Source of the DNA: an uncultured Collinsella sp.
GTDB lineage: Bacteria > Actinomycetota > Coriobacteriia > Coriobacteriales > Coriobacteriaceae
NCBI GenBank assembly: GCA_937982065.1
Contig: CALJMO010000047.1
Coordinates: forward strand, 1 to 64,000
Reading direction: 5' to 3'
Length of the DNA: 64,000 nt
The translations under genes and the position numbers were made by a program. This document shows positions 51,064 through 59,331 of the stretch, in pieces. A model generated the notes under the pieces. That model did not search any database, was not told the DNA's origin, and was given only the letters and a program-made list of their open reading frames with translations. Position 1 is the first letter of the stretch. Every line of letters starts with the position of its first letter.

Positions 51064-52064
51064 CACCGGGCATCGCCCCCCAAAGCGGGGCGAACGTCGC
51101 GAAGGCAGCGCCCATCCCAGGTGGCGGCCCATGCACCGCCTGGCTCGGTATGCACGTCGAAATATCCCAATTTCGGGACAGCTAGCTCGGAGAGCAGCGC
51201 TTTCACGGTACCCGCGTGTACGACGAAGACGGCGCGCCCACTCCCCTGGGCGCGCTCCGATTCGCACGCCTCCCGAAACGCCGCGACGACGCGGCGGGTG
51301 AAATTACTCTTGCCCTCGCCATGCGGGCAGCGCGTCTCGCACCAGGAGTCTACCCAGGCGCGGTAACGCACATCCTCTTTAAGCTCGGCGGCGCTTCGCC
51401 CCTCGAAGTCGCCGAAATCCATCTCGCGCAGACCGGGGCACGCCATAAGCTCCGCGTTCGGGAAGAGAATGCGCGCCGTCTGGTCGGTGCGGGCCATGCC
51501 GCTCGTGATAACACGGAACACGTCACGATCGCACGCGAGATCGCGCAAAGCGCGCTCGCCCGCGCTCGACAGGGGCTCGTCGGTGCCCGCCCCGCTGTAG
51601 CGATGGTCTTCCGTGCCCGCCGTGGCACCATGACGCACGAAGACGACTTCCAAAGGCGCGCCCGCGCCCTGCGTCCCTCGAGGTGCATCGGCAAGGTTTC
51701 CTTTGATGACCTGGGGGATCCCGCACGTCATGCGCACGACGACGTCGGCGCGCGTAGCGAGCGCGCATCCCAGGCGCCCCGCGCGCTCGCGCCATTGGGC
51801 GTCTTCCGCACGCATGGGGACGACCCCCGAGCCGACCAAGGACAGAATCACTGCGTCAAAGCCGATCAGCCGCTCGAGCGCCCGGTCAGCGTCGAGCGCG
51901 CGTACGAGTTCCTCAGCACGGTACGCGACGCGGCCGGCAAAAGCCGCGGGCACGCCGCCCTCCGCTAGCTGCGCCGCGTCGACGAAATCGTCCGCCGCGA
52001 ACCCGAGCTTTTCGCGCACGAAGGTCCTCTTCCCCGAATGCGCGCCACCTACCACGAGCATCAT
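51063..52064 (-). CDS. Fusion: CobU-like domain plus CobC-type phosphatase
   Basis: A 333-residue protein with two parts. Residues 1-~165 resemble CobU: a P-loop-like GGAHSGKRTF and the late CGIPQVIKGN motif, equivalent to CGIPVWMKG in the separate CobU of this operon. The middle is poorly conserved, and the active His of CobU is not obvious. Residues ~175-333 are a histidine phosphatase of the CobC type (VFVRHGATAGTEDHRYSG, then MDFGDFEGRS, and VVHAGTVKALLSEL). The phosphatase part would remove the 5'-phosphate from adenosylcobalamin phosphate after CobS. The role of the CobU-like half is unclear. Confidence 0.82.
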   Translation of the reverse strand: MMLVVGGAHSGKRTFVREKLGFAADDFVDAAQLAEGGVPAAFAGRVAYRAEELVRALDADRALERLIGFDAVILSLVGSGVVPMRAEDAQWRERAGRLGCALATRADVVVRMTCGIPQVIKGNLADAPRGTQGAGAPLEVVFVRHGATAGTEDHRYSGAGTDEPLSSAGERALRDLACDRDVFRVITSGMARTDQTARILFPNAELMACPGLREMDFGDFEGRSAAELKEDVRYRAWVDSWCETRCPHGEGKSNFTRRVVAAFREACESERAQGSGRAVFVVHAGTVKALLSELAVPKLGYFDVHTEPGGAWAATWDGRCLRDVRPALGGDAR

Positions 52065-52828
52065 AGGAGCATGCCCCCCGCCACCAGCATGGCAAGCATC
52101 GCGAGCTCGGCCCATTGCAGAAACCATCCGGCCAAATCCCCCGTCACCCCGCCGAAGCGGGACAGGGCAACATGGCGATACCACGCGAGCGCCAAAAGCC
52201 CCGCCACCGCCATAAGGGCGCCGACGGCCTGAGCGCACGCGACCATCCCTGCAGCCGAAGCCGCAGCGAAAGCGCAAAGCGGCACGACGATCGCCGCGCG
52301 CTTCTTCGAAGGCGAGAGCCCCGCGGCCATGCCGTCCGCCCGCGCGGCAGGCCAACATTCAACGGCGAGCCCCGAAAGCGCGCGGGAGAACACGAGCGAG
52401 CACAGAAGCGCGAGGAACGCCCCCGCCGTAAGCGGCAGCGCGGTGAACAGGGAAAACTGCAGAATAAGGTACACGACAACACCGATGACCCCGAAGGCGC
52501 CCGCCCGCGGGTCGTGCATGATCTCGAGCTTTCGCTCGCGTGGGGCCCAACTTGCAAGCGCATCGGAGGTGTCGCAGAGCCCGTCTAGGTGGATGCCTCC
52601 CGTCACCGCCACAGGCAGCGCCACGAGCACAGCCGCGACGATGGTCGCGGGCACGCCGAACAGGTTAGCCATGTACCCCCACGCCGTCATGAGGAAGCCT
52701 TCCGCAAGGCCCACCAGGGGAAACGCGGCAAGCGCATGGGTTGACCCGAAATCGGTCCAGGCCGATTTCGGGACGGGGATGCGCGAGAACGTTCCGAACG
52801 CCGCGCCGATTGCCTCTGCTATCTTCAC
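52061..52828 (-). CDS. cobS: Adenosylcobinamide-GDP ribazoletransferase (cobalamin synthase)
   Basis: A membrane enzyme that joins AdoCbi-GDP to alpha-ribazole phosphate. The 255-residue protein has five or six hydrophobic segments and family motifs GTFSRIPVPKSAW, THALAAFPLVGLAEG, GGIHLDGLCDTSDALAS (metal-binding Asp residues), DPRAGAFGVIGVV and GGVTGDLAGWFLQWAEL. GTG 52828 has GAAGGA nine bases upstream and overlaps the cobU stop by four bases. Longer frames to 52939 are not favoured. Confidence 0.94.
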   Translation of the reverse strand: MKIAEAIGAAFGTFSRIPVPKSAWTDFGSTHALAAFPLVGLAEGFLMTAWGYMANLFGVPATIVAAVLVALPVAVTGGIHLDGLCDTSDALASWAPRERKLEIMHDPRAGAFGVIGVVVYLILQFSLFTALPLTAGAFLALLCSLVFSRALSGLAVECWPAARADGMAAGLSPSKKRAAIVVPLCAFAAASAAGMVACAQAVGALMAVAGLLALAWYRHVALSRFGGVTGDLAGWFLQWAELAMLAMLVAGGMLL

Positions 52829-53373
52829 CTTGTAGGTCCTTCGCCTTTCATCCACACAGGAATCCCGCATACCACTTCGACTGCGCAGTCGGCCAGCGCC
52901 GCCACGCCCGCGTTCACGCGCGCGAGCGCGCGCCTCCATACCTCGGTCCCCTCATCGTAGCGCATCCCATCGGCGAACACGTCGACGGTGACAACCACCG
53001 TATACGCAGCGGCCTGAGCGAGCCGTTCAATGCCTCCGAGCACCTCGCGCGCCACTGCGTCGGGGTCACGTAGGGACAAGCCGCCTTCCGCGAAAAGCTC
53101 GTTTGCAACCAGGTTGCCCACGTCCTCCAAAAGAAGCGTGCAGCCGCGCGGAAGCCCGGGCACTGCGGCGCCCACGTCACGCGTGCGCTCGAGGGTGGAA
53201 AACCCCTTGCCCTCGCGCAGCGCCCGATGGCGCGCGATGCGGCGGGCGCCCTCTTCCCCGAAGGGCCCCATCGTTGCCAGGTACACGCGAGGGCCGTCGT
53301 GCCCGAGGCACAGGGACTCGGCGTAGGCGCTCTTGCCGCTCGCGGCGGCGCCGATGACGAGCGTCACCGCCAT
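52825..53373 (-). CDS. cobU: Adenosylcobinamide kinase/guanylyltransferase (CobU)
   Basis: Phosphorylates and then guanylylates adenosylcobinamide. The 182-residue protein has the P-loop LVIGAAASGKSAYAESL, ARRIARHRALREGKGFSTLE with the guanylylated His, LLLEDVGNLVANELF and VCGIPVWMKG at the C-terminus. All CobU motifs are present, in contrast to the degenerate copy two genes downstream. ATG 53373 follows GAGG; a GTG at 53367 that overlaps the cobT stop is an alternative. Confidence 0.94.
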   Translation of the reverse strand: MAVTLVIGAAASGKSAYAESLCLGHDGPRVYLATMGPFGEEGARRIARHRALREGKGFSTLERTRDVGAAVPGLPRGCTLLLEDVGNLVANELFAEGGLSLRDPDAVAREVLGGIERLAQAAAYTVVVTVDVFADGMRYDEGTEVWRRALARVNAGVAALADCAVEVVCGIPVWMKGEGPTR

Positions 53374-54512
53374 TTCCCGGCCTCGAAATGCTCGTAAGCA
53401 GCCATGCCAGTCGCCGTGAACGTCTTCCCATCCCGGTACACGCGCAGCGCCGAATCCAGAAGGGGCAGATACGCCATGGCGCCCGCGCCCTCGCCCAAGT
53501 GCATGCCTGCGTCGAGGGGTGCCTTTATGCCGAGCTCGCGAAGGAGCTCCTGGCTTGCGGGTTCGCTTGATGCGTGGGTGCCCACGAGGTAGCCCAAGGC
53601 GTTGGGGCACAGGCGCGCCGCGCACAGGGCCGCCGTGCAGGATATGACCCCGTCGAGGAGCGCCGGCGCCTTCGAGGCCGCGGCCCCCAGGTAGAAGCCG
53701 CACATCGCCGCGAGGTCGAAGCCGCCCACTTTCGAGAGCACGTCGATCGGGTCGGCGGAATCGGGAGAGTTCGCGTCGATAGCGCGCTCGACCACGTCGC
53801 GCTTGCGCGCGAGCGCGACGTCCGAGAGCCCCGCGCCGCGCCCGACGAGACTCCGCGCGTCCGCCTGGATGAGCACTGCGGCCACCGCCGCCGAGGTGGT
53901 CGTGTTGCCGATGCCCATCTCGCCCGCGGCGAGAAGGCGCACGCCGGCGCGGGCAAGCCCGCACGCGACGGCGATTCCGACCTCGATCGCGCGCACGGCC
54001 CCATCGCGAGACATAGCGGAGCCGAGCGCGATGTTACCGCTCCCCCGCTGCACGTTCGCGCGCACCATGCGCGCGTCTTCTATGCCCCGGGCCATACCCA
54101 CGTCGACGGGCACGACCTCGGCACCCGCGAACGCCGCCATGCGACAGGCGCTCGTGGCCCCCTCGCACATGTTGCGCGCGACGGCTCGCGTCACGTCTTG
54201 CCCGCTTTGCGACACGCCTTCGGCAACGACCCCGTTGTCGGAGAAGAATACCGCGAGCGCACGGGGAAACTCGGCCACCTCGGCGCTCCCCTGAGCTGCG
54301 GCGATACAAGCGACGGCGTCTTCAAAGTCGCCCAATCCCCCCAAGGGGTGCGCGATGGAGTCCCACGCGGCGTACGCGGCGGCGCGGGCGCACTCGTCTG
54401 CGGGCGCGATCCGGGAGAGCGCGGCTTCGAGCACGGCGCCCGGCGCCGACGAGAACGCGCGCTCGACTTCCTCGCGGATGCAGGCAAGCGCGGTTTCAGT
54501 TGCTTCAGCCAT
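53364..54512 (-). CDS. cobT: Nicotinate-nucleotide:base phosphoribosyltransferase (CobT)
   Basis: Activates the lower-ligand base to alpha-ribazole phosphate. The 382-residue protein has ALAVFFSDNGVVAEGVSQS, GAEVVPVDVGMARGI, LLAAGEMGIGNTTTSAAVAA and HLGEGAGAMAYLPLLDSAL with the catalytic Glu. ATG 54512 has AGAGGAGA six bases upstream, and the gene overlaps cbiA by eight bases. No 5,6-dimethylbenzimidazole synthesis gene (bluB or bza) is in the window, so the lower base is unknown. Confidence 0.94.
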   Translation of the reverse strand: MAEATETALACIREEVERAFSSAPGAVLEAALSRIAPADECARAAAYAAWDSIAHPLGGLGDFEDAVACIAAAQGSAEVAEFPRALAVFFSDNGVVAEGVSQSGQDVTRAVARNMCEGATSACRMAAFAGAEVVPVDVGMARGIEDARMVRANVQRGSGNIALGSAMSRDGAVRAIEVGIAVACGLARAGVRLLAAGEMGIGNTTTSAAVAAVLIQADARSLVGRGAGLSDVALARKRDVVERAIDANSPDSADPIDVLSKVGGFDLAAMCGFYLGAAASKAPALLDGVISCTAALCAARLCPNALGYLVGTHASSEPASQELLRELGIKAPLDAGMHLGEGAGAMAYLPLLDSALRVYRDGKTFTATGMAAYEHFEAGKWR

Positions 54513-55887
54513 GCCGTCTCCTCTCTGCGAACGACGCTGCGGCAGACGCGAACGCGCGCGCAACGTCGGGGTTCGCAGGATAGTACACATGCGGGAAGCC
54601 CGCAACCAGGGACGGGGTGGTCGTCATGCACGGCCAGCCCTTGTCGCGCCGGGGCTTCTGCGCCCAGAAGTCGCCGCCCGGGCAGGTGGACTGCCAGTAG
54701 TGGAACTCGTGCGCGCGGATGCGTGTGCCGCGCGGCCCGTAGAGCCCGTCGCGTTGGGAAGTGAGATCCACGTACCCGAAATGGAACAGCCTTCCCCCGT
54801 TCTCGCTTGCGCCCTCAAGGGCGCCCGCAACAGGCCAGCGCCGCCCCTCGCTATCGGCGATTTCGCGCTGCAGGTACAGAAACCCACCGCATTCGGCGAC
54901 CGTCGGCATGCCGGATTCCACCGCACGCCGCACCGCCTCGCGCATCGGCGCGTTCTCGGAGAGCTGCCACGCATGGAGCTCCGGGTAGCCGCCTCCCAGA
55001 TAGAGGGCGCTTGTCCCCTGGGGCAACTCGCTATCACACAGGGGGCTGAAAAAGGCCAGCTCGCAACCCAGGTCCTCGAGCGCGCGCAGGTTCTCCTCGT
55101 AGTAGAACGAGAACGCCTCGTCACGCGCGACGGCGATGATGGGCCGCGCTCCCGCGATCGGCTCCAACCGGTAAGGTTCCTCGCGGATATCGGGTGCCGT
55201 CGCCGCTATTTCGAGCAAGCGGTCGACGTCGACGCTCTTTTCCACCAGCTCGGCCATCTTATCGATGCGCGCGGAGAGCTGCTCCACCTCGTCGGCGGTC
55301 ACAAGCCCCAGATGCCGGCTTTCGAGCGAGAACGCCTCGTCGGCGGGGATATTCCCCAAAACCGCGACGCCCGTGTGCTTCTCGATCGCAGGCGCCGCAT
55401 AGGCGCAGGCAGCGGCGCTCGTCTTGTTCAGCACGACGCCGCGCACGTTCGCACAAGGCAGGAACTCGGCGATGCCGCGGATTACGGCGGCGAGCGATAA
55501 AGACGCGCCGCGCCCGTTCACCACTAAAACGACCGGCGTTTCCGTGTCGCGCGCAACCTGGTAGCTGCTCGCGTCGGCCACGCCGGGCGCCATGCCGTCG
55601 TAGAAGCCCATGACCCCCTCGAGCACCGCGACATCCGCGCCCGCGGCGCCGCGTGCGAGCAGGGCGCGCAGCGTCGGGGCGTCGGTGAAGAAGCCGTCTA
55701 AGTTGCCCGAGCGCGCACCCACGACGCGGCGATGAAAGAGCGGGTCAATGTAGTCGGGGCCGCATTTGAAGGCCGCGCATGCAAGGCCGCGGCGCGCGAG
55801 CGCGCGCAGGAGCGCGCACGTTACGACCGTCTTGCCGCTCCCGCTCGAGGGCGCAGCGACCATGAAGCGCGGAATGGACGTGCTCAC
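54505..55887 (-). CDS. cbiA: Cobyrinate a,c-diamide synthase (CbiA)
   Basis: Amidates the a and c side chains. The 460-residue protein has an N-terminal ATPase part (FMVAAPSSGSGKTVVTCALL, CGPDYIDPLFHR) and a C-terminal glutamine amidotransferase part (VAECGGFLYLQREI with Cys; RAHEFHYWQ with His). The start is GTG 55887, which overlaps the cbiET stop (GTGA); the frame remains open to 56001. Length and motifs fit CbiA rather than CbiP. Confidence 0.94.
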   Translation of the reverse strand: MSTSIPRFMVAAPSSGSGKTVVTCALLRALARRGLACAAFKCGPDYIDPLFHRRVVGARSGNLDGFFTDAPTLRALLARGAAGADVAVLEGVMGFYDGMAPGVADASSYQVARDTETPVVLVVNGRGASLSLAAVIRGIAEFLPCANVRGVVLNKTSAAACAYAAPAIEKHTGVAVLGNIPADEAFSLESRHLGLVTADEVEQLSARIDKMAELVEKSVDVDRLLEIAATAPDIREEPYRLEPIAGARPIIAVARDEAFSFYYEENLRALEDLGCELAFFSPLCDSELPQGTSALYLGGGYPELHAWQLSENAPMREAVRRAVESGMPTVAECGGFLYLQREIADSEGRRWPVAGALEGASENGGRLFHFGYVDLTSQRDGLYGPRGTRIRAHEFHYWQSTCPGGDFWAQKPRRDKGWPCMTTTPSLVAGFPHVYYPANPDVARAFASAAASFAERRRHG

Positions 55888-57233
55888 CGGGCACCGCCTT
55901 CCCCACCTGCACCACGCGCGCTGACGAGGAACACGGGGTTTTGCGACTTCATAAGATGGTGCGAGCCTACAGCCTCGGCGCGGGCGGCCGACACCTGGCA
56001 CGCCTCGAACCCCTTAAAGCGCGAACCCGAGAGGAGCGCGCACGCCTCGGTGAGCGTCTCAACGGTGACGCATGGCACGCACAGGCGAACCTGCGAGTTC
56101 TTCTCGAGCGCCGCCTCCAAGATGGAGGGAAGCTCGCCCGCGCTCCCGCCGACGAACACGGCATCGGGGACGGGCAGTTTCGCGAGCGCTTCGGGAGCGA
56201 CGCCGGGGACCGCATACACGTTGCCGCACCCGAATGCATCCGCGTTCTCTCGGATGAGCCGCACGCCGGCCGCGTTGCGCTCGACCGCCCATACCGACCC
56301 CGCTCGCGCGACGAGCGCCGCCTCGATCGACACGCTCCCCGTGCCGGCGCCGACGTCCCACACGGTGTCGGTCGCGGTAAGGCGCAGCTTCGCGAGCGCG
56401 ACGGCTCGCACCTCCTGCTTGGTCATGGGAACGTCACCGCGGATGAAGAGCTCGTCGGGAATGCCCGAGGAAGCGTACGGCCAGCGGGAGCTCGCGGCGC
56501 GGGATGCGCCCGCAGAGTCCACCGCGGAAGAAGCCGCCGCGGGCGTAGACGCGCCGGCCGGCGCCTCGGAGGCTGCGCTAGAGCCCGCAGGCGACCCGGC
56601 GCCGCCTGCGAAATCGATAAGCATCACGTTCAAGTCGTCGAACGTCTGACCTGCGATTTCACTTGCGGTCGCGCAGGTGATGCGCTCGTCGGGGTACGAC
56701 AGGCGCTCGGCCACCGTCACACGCGCGTCCCCGAAGCCCGCCTGCACAAGCTCGCCCGAAAGCCTCGAGGGGTCTTCCCCGCCCGACGTGACGAGGAAGA
56801 GCTCGCCTGCGCGCTCGGCCTCGGCCACGATATCGCACGCCACGCCGTGAGCGCTCGCGAAGCGCCAATCCTGCCATGGACGCGCGAGGCGCGCGGCGAG
56901 ATACGACGCTGAGCTTATGCCGGGAACAACGCGCACGTCCACCTGCGCGTCGCCGGAGAGCGCCTCCACCAGGCGGCGCGCGCCGCTGAACAGCCCCACA
57001 TCGCCCGTCATCACGACCACGGCGCGCCGCCACGACGCCGCATCGGTGAGCGCGGCGACGATGTCCGCCGTCTTCACGAGCTCGCATCTCACCACGTCGG
57101 GCGGCACGTCGATGCCGGCAAGCGCGCGATGAGCGCCGATGACCACGTCGGCGATGTCGATCGCGTCGAGCGCCGCGCGCGAGAGCAAGTCGGGGTTTCC
57201 GGGCCCCACCCCGATGATCGTTACCTTTCGCAT
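55884..57233 (-). CDS. cbiET: Fused cobalt-precorrin-7 C5/C15 methyltransferase-decarboxylase (CbiET)
   Basis: Methylates C5 and C15 and decarboxylates the acetate on ring C. Residues 1-~205 are the CbiE tetrapyrrole methylase (IIGVGPGNPDLLSRAALDAI, VVVMTGDVGLFSGARRL, VPGISSASYLAARL). Residues ~210-250 are an Ala/Ser/Gly-rich linker. Residues ~255-449 are CbiT (VWDVGAGTGSVSIEAALVA). This fused form is the same order as CobL. It overlaps cbiH by 13 bases. Confidence 0.94.
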   Translation of the reverse strand: MRKVTIIGVGPGNPDLLSRAALDAIDIADVVIGAHRALAGIDVPPDVVRCELVKTADIVAALTDAASWRRAVVVMTGDVGLFSGARRLVEALSGDAQVDVRVVPGISSASYLAARLARPWQDWRFASAHGVACDIVAEAERAGELFLVTSGGEDPSRLSGELVQAGFGDARVTVAERLSYPDERITCATASEIAGQTFDDLNVMLIDFAGGAGSPAGSSAASEAPAGASTPAAASSAVDSAGASRAASSRWPYASSGIPDELFIRGDVPMTKQEVRAVALAKLRLTATDTVWDVGAGTGSVSIEAALVARAGSVWAVERNAAGVRLIRENADAFGCGNVYAVPGVAPEALAKLPVPDAVFVGGSAGELPSILEAALEKNSQVRLCVPCVTVETLTEACALLSGSRFKGFEACQVSAARAEAVGSHHLMKSQNPVFLVSARGAGGEGGAR

Positions 57234-57967
57234 GGAATCTCCCGATACCCGCGCGGCGTGACCATACGGCCGCCTACGAGCTTCGTGTCAGCGTTGCCGA
57301 CGAACACGGTGGTGAACATGTCGGCGTCGATCTCCCCCAGCTCGGAGAGCCTGCACATGCCCGACCGCTGCCCCTCGCGCCCGATGTTGCGTACCCAGCC
57401 GCAGAGCGTGTCGGGGGCCTTCCATTCGAGCATAATCTTCGCCGCGCGCGAGAGCCTGTCGGCGCGCTTTCTGCTGCGCGGGTTGTACAAACAGATGCAG
57501 AAGTCGGCGCTCGCCACGGCGGCGAGCCTGCGCTCGATGACCTCCCACGGCGTGAGCAGGTCGGAGAGCGACACGACCGCGAAGTCGTGGGCAAGCGGGG
57601 CGCCGAGCACCGCCGACCCGCTCTGAGCCGCGGTGGCCCCGGCGATAACTTCCACGTCTACATCGGGGTAGTCCTCCGCAAGCTCCAGCACGGGGCTCGC
57701 CATGCCGTACACGCCCGCGTCACCGCTGCACACGAGCGCCACGGCTTCTCCGCTCTGCGCGCGCGAAAGCGCCAGGCGGCACCGTTCGACCTCGTGCATC
57801 ATCGGCGTCGCGAGATGCGCCGCGTCGGGCACGGCGGCGAGCGCGAGCTCCACGTATTTCGTGTACCCCACAACGATGTCCGCCGCCTCGAGCGCGCGCC
57901 GGGCCGCAATCGTCATGCCGTCGGGGCCGCCCGGGCCGATCCCCACCACGAAGAGCTTTCCCATCAC
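57221..57967 (-). CDS. cbiH: Cobalt-precorrin-3 C17-methyltransferase (CbiH)
   Basis: Catalyses C17 methylation and ring contraction. The 248-residue tetrapyrrole methylase has KLFVVGIGPGGPDGMTIAAR, VALVCSGDAGVYGMASPVLE, VEVIAGATAAQSGSAVLGAP, CLYNPRSRKRADRL and a final TVFVGNADTKLVGGRMVTPR. The last motif is typical of the CbiH/CobJ subgroup. In the anaerobic pathway it acts on cobalt-precorrin-3, the product of the CbiL step, which is broken here. Confidence 0.94.
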   Translation of the reverse strand: MMGKLFVVGIGPGGPDGMTIAARRALEAADIVVGYTKYVELALAAVPDAAHLATPMMHEVERCRLALSRAQSGEAVALVCSGDAGVYGMASPVLELAEDYPDVDVEVIAGATAAQSGSAVLGAPLAHDFAVVSLSDLLTPWEVIERRLAAVASADFCICLYNPRSRKRADRLSRAAKIMLEWKAPDTLCGWVRNIGREGQRSGMCRLSELGEIDADMFTTVFVGNADTKLVGGRMVTPRGYREIPCER

Positions 57968-59097
57968 CGCTCCTTAAACGAAAGTTCGATAGTTACCTTG
58001 GAAAACGCGACGGTCACGCCGCTGTGAGCGAGCTTCGGGAAGATAAGTTTGCCCCCGTCCGCGAGCGCCGCGCGCTCGCACACGTTGTCGACCCCCACCG
58101 TCGCGCGCACGAAATCAGATGGCGAAACGCTGCCATCGACTTGCGACAACTCATCTGCGGAATACGTCACAAGCGGAATATTGCGCGCGCGGCAGAAGGC
58201 GAGCAGACCCTCCTCGTGCGCCTTCACGTCGATCGTCGCCGCCTCGCGCACGGCCGAAGGCGAGATGCCCGCCTGCCCGCACGCGAGAAGAAACGCCTCC
58301 CCGATCACTTCGGCGCACGCACCGCGTCGGCACCCTATGCCCGCAACGATGCAGGGCACGACAAGGCGAAGCGGCTCGGGCGCAGGCGCTTGCGCCCGCA
58401 CGCCCGCGGGCTTACCCGTCTCACCGGCGGGCACGACCTCATCCGTTGTCTCCGCCGCGAGAACGGACGCGCCTGCATTCGCGCCAGCGAACGGCGACAC
58501 GACGATATCGGCCCGAGCGCGGTCGGACGCAATGTCAACCCCCTCAGGCGGCTGTCCCGAAATCGGCATGTCGGAATAGAGCGCCACGCGCCCGCCCGAA
58601 AGCAGCCGCGCCGACACTCGCTTGATGGCCTCGGGATTCGAAACGGCGAGCCCCGCACGGCGCGCCCACGTATCCACCGCCCACACGCCGCGGACGTCAG
58701 TCGCCGTGGTGATGACGGGGATTGCCCCTGCCGCGCGTGCCACAGTTTGCGCAAGCTCGTTCGCACCGCCCAAATGCCCCGATAAAAGCGGGACGGCAAA
58801 GCGCCCCGCCTCGTCGATCACCACAACCGCGGGATCGTTTGCCTTCGAGGCGACATGCGGCGCGATCGCCCGCACGGCGATGCCCGCCGCGCCCACGAAC
58901 AGAAGCGCGTCCGACGCTTCCCACGTGAGCGCCGTCCATGCGCGCAGGTCGGCCTTCCCCTCGCCGAACCCGCGCGAAACGGAAACGTCCCAGCCAGGGT
59001 CGACTTCACTTGTCTGCGCGCAATCGGAAAGCGCGTGTGCGGTGCGCTCCGCCAACGCATAACCCCTCTCAGTGAACGCTATGCAGGAAACCCTCAT
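57964..59097 (-). CDS. cbiG: Cobalt-precorrin-5A hydrolase (CbiG)
   Basis: Opens the lactone and releases acetaldehyde, a step unique to the anaerobic pathway. The 377-residue protein has LLFVGAAGIAVRAIAPHVASK, VVVIDEAGRFAVPLLSGHLG and AIPVITTATDVRGVWAVD. The C-terminal domain starts CIVAGIGCRRGACAEVI. The central Ala/Gly-rich stretch (residues ~200-245) is a linker. Its presence with CbiD and a CbiK homologue marks this as the early-cobalt-insertion route. Confidence 0.94.
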   Translation of the reverse strand: MRVSCIAFTERGYALAERTAHALSDCAQTSEVDPGWDVSVSRGFGEGKADLRAWTALTWEASDALLFVGAAGIAVRAIAPHVASKANDPAVVVIDEAGRFAVPLLSGHLGGANELAQTVARAAGAIPVITTATDVRGVWAVDTWARRAGLAVSNPEAIKRVSARLLSGGRVALYSDMPISGQPPEGVDIASDRARADIVVSPFAGANAGASVLAAETTDEVVPAGETGKPAGVRAQAPAPEPLRLVVPCIVAGIGCRRGACAEVIGEAFLLACGQAGISPSAVREAATIDVKAHEEGLLAFCRARNIPLVTYSADELSQVDGSVSPSDFVRATVGVDNVCERAALADGGKLIFPKLAHSGVTVAFSKVTIELSFKER

Positions 59098-59331
59098 CTA
59101 GCGCACCACAATCGTCGAGAAGTAGCTGCCCCGATCGGGCACATCGTCGAGCGAGCGGTACACGCGCTCGCCCGGAAGCCCACAGTCCTCTACAAGCTCG
59201 GCACCGTCGAAGGCGCCCTCCTCGCAAAGGAAGCGCTTCGTGTCCGCAAGCGAGCGGCGCGCCTTCATGACCACCTTCGTCCCCGGCCAGCCGATTGCGC
59301 GGCCCACCCCGTACAGCACGCCTTTACTCAT
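59098..59331 (-). pseudogene. cbiL: Internally deleted cbiL (cobalt-precorrin-2 C20-methyltransferase)
   Basis: Only 77 codons remain of a ~230-residue enzyme. The first ten residues (MSKGVLYGVG) match the CbiL/CobI N-terminus. They are then joined in frame to the enzyme's C-terminal part (WPGTKVVMKARRSL, then CGLPGERVYRSL and YFSTIVVR). The SAM-binding GDPTLYS-like core and most of the methylase fold are missing. The start ATG overlaps the cbiD stop, and only one base or so separates it from cbiG, so there is no room for the lost part. The frame is kept and would preserve translational coupling to cbiG. Confidence 0.88.

Noticed and set aside
53574..54764. Plus-strand frame of 396 codons opposite cobT
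   Set aside because: Arg/His/Gly-rich antisense shadow of cobT and cbiA; no domain or start signal.
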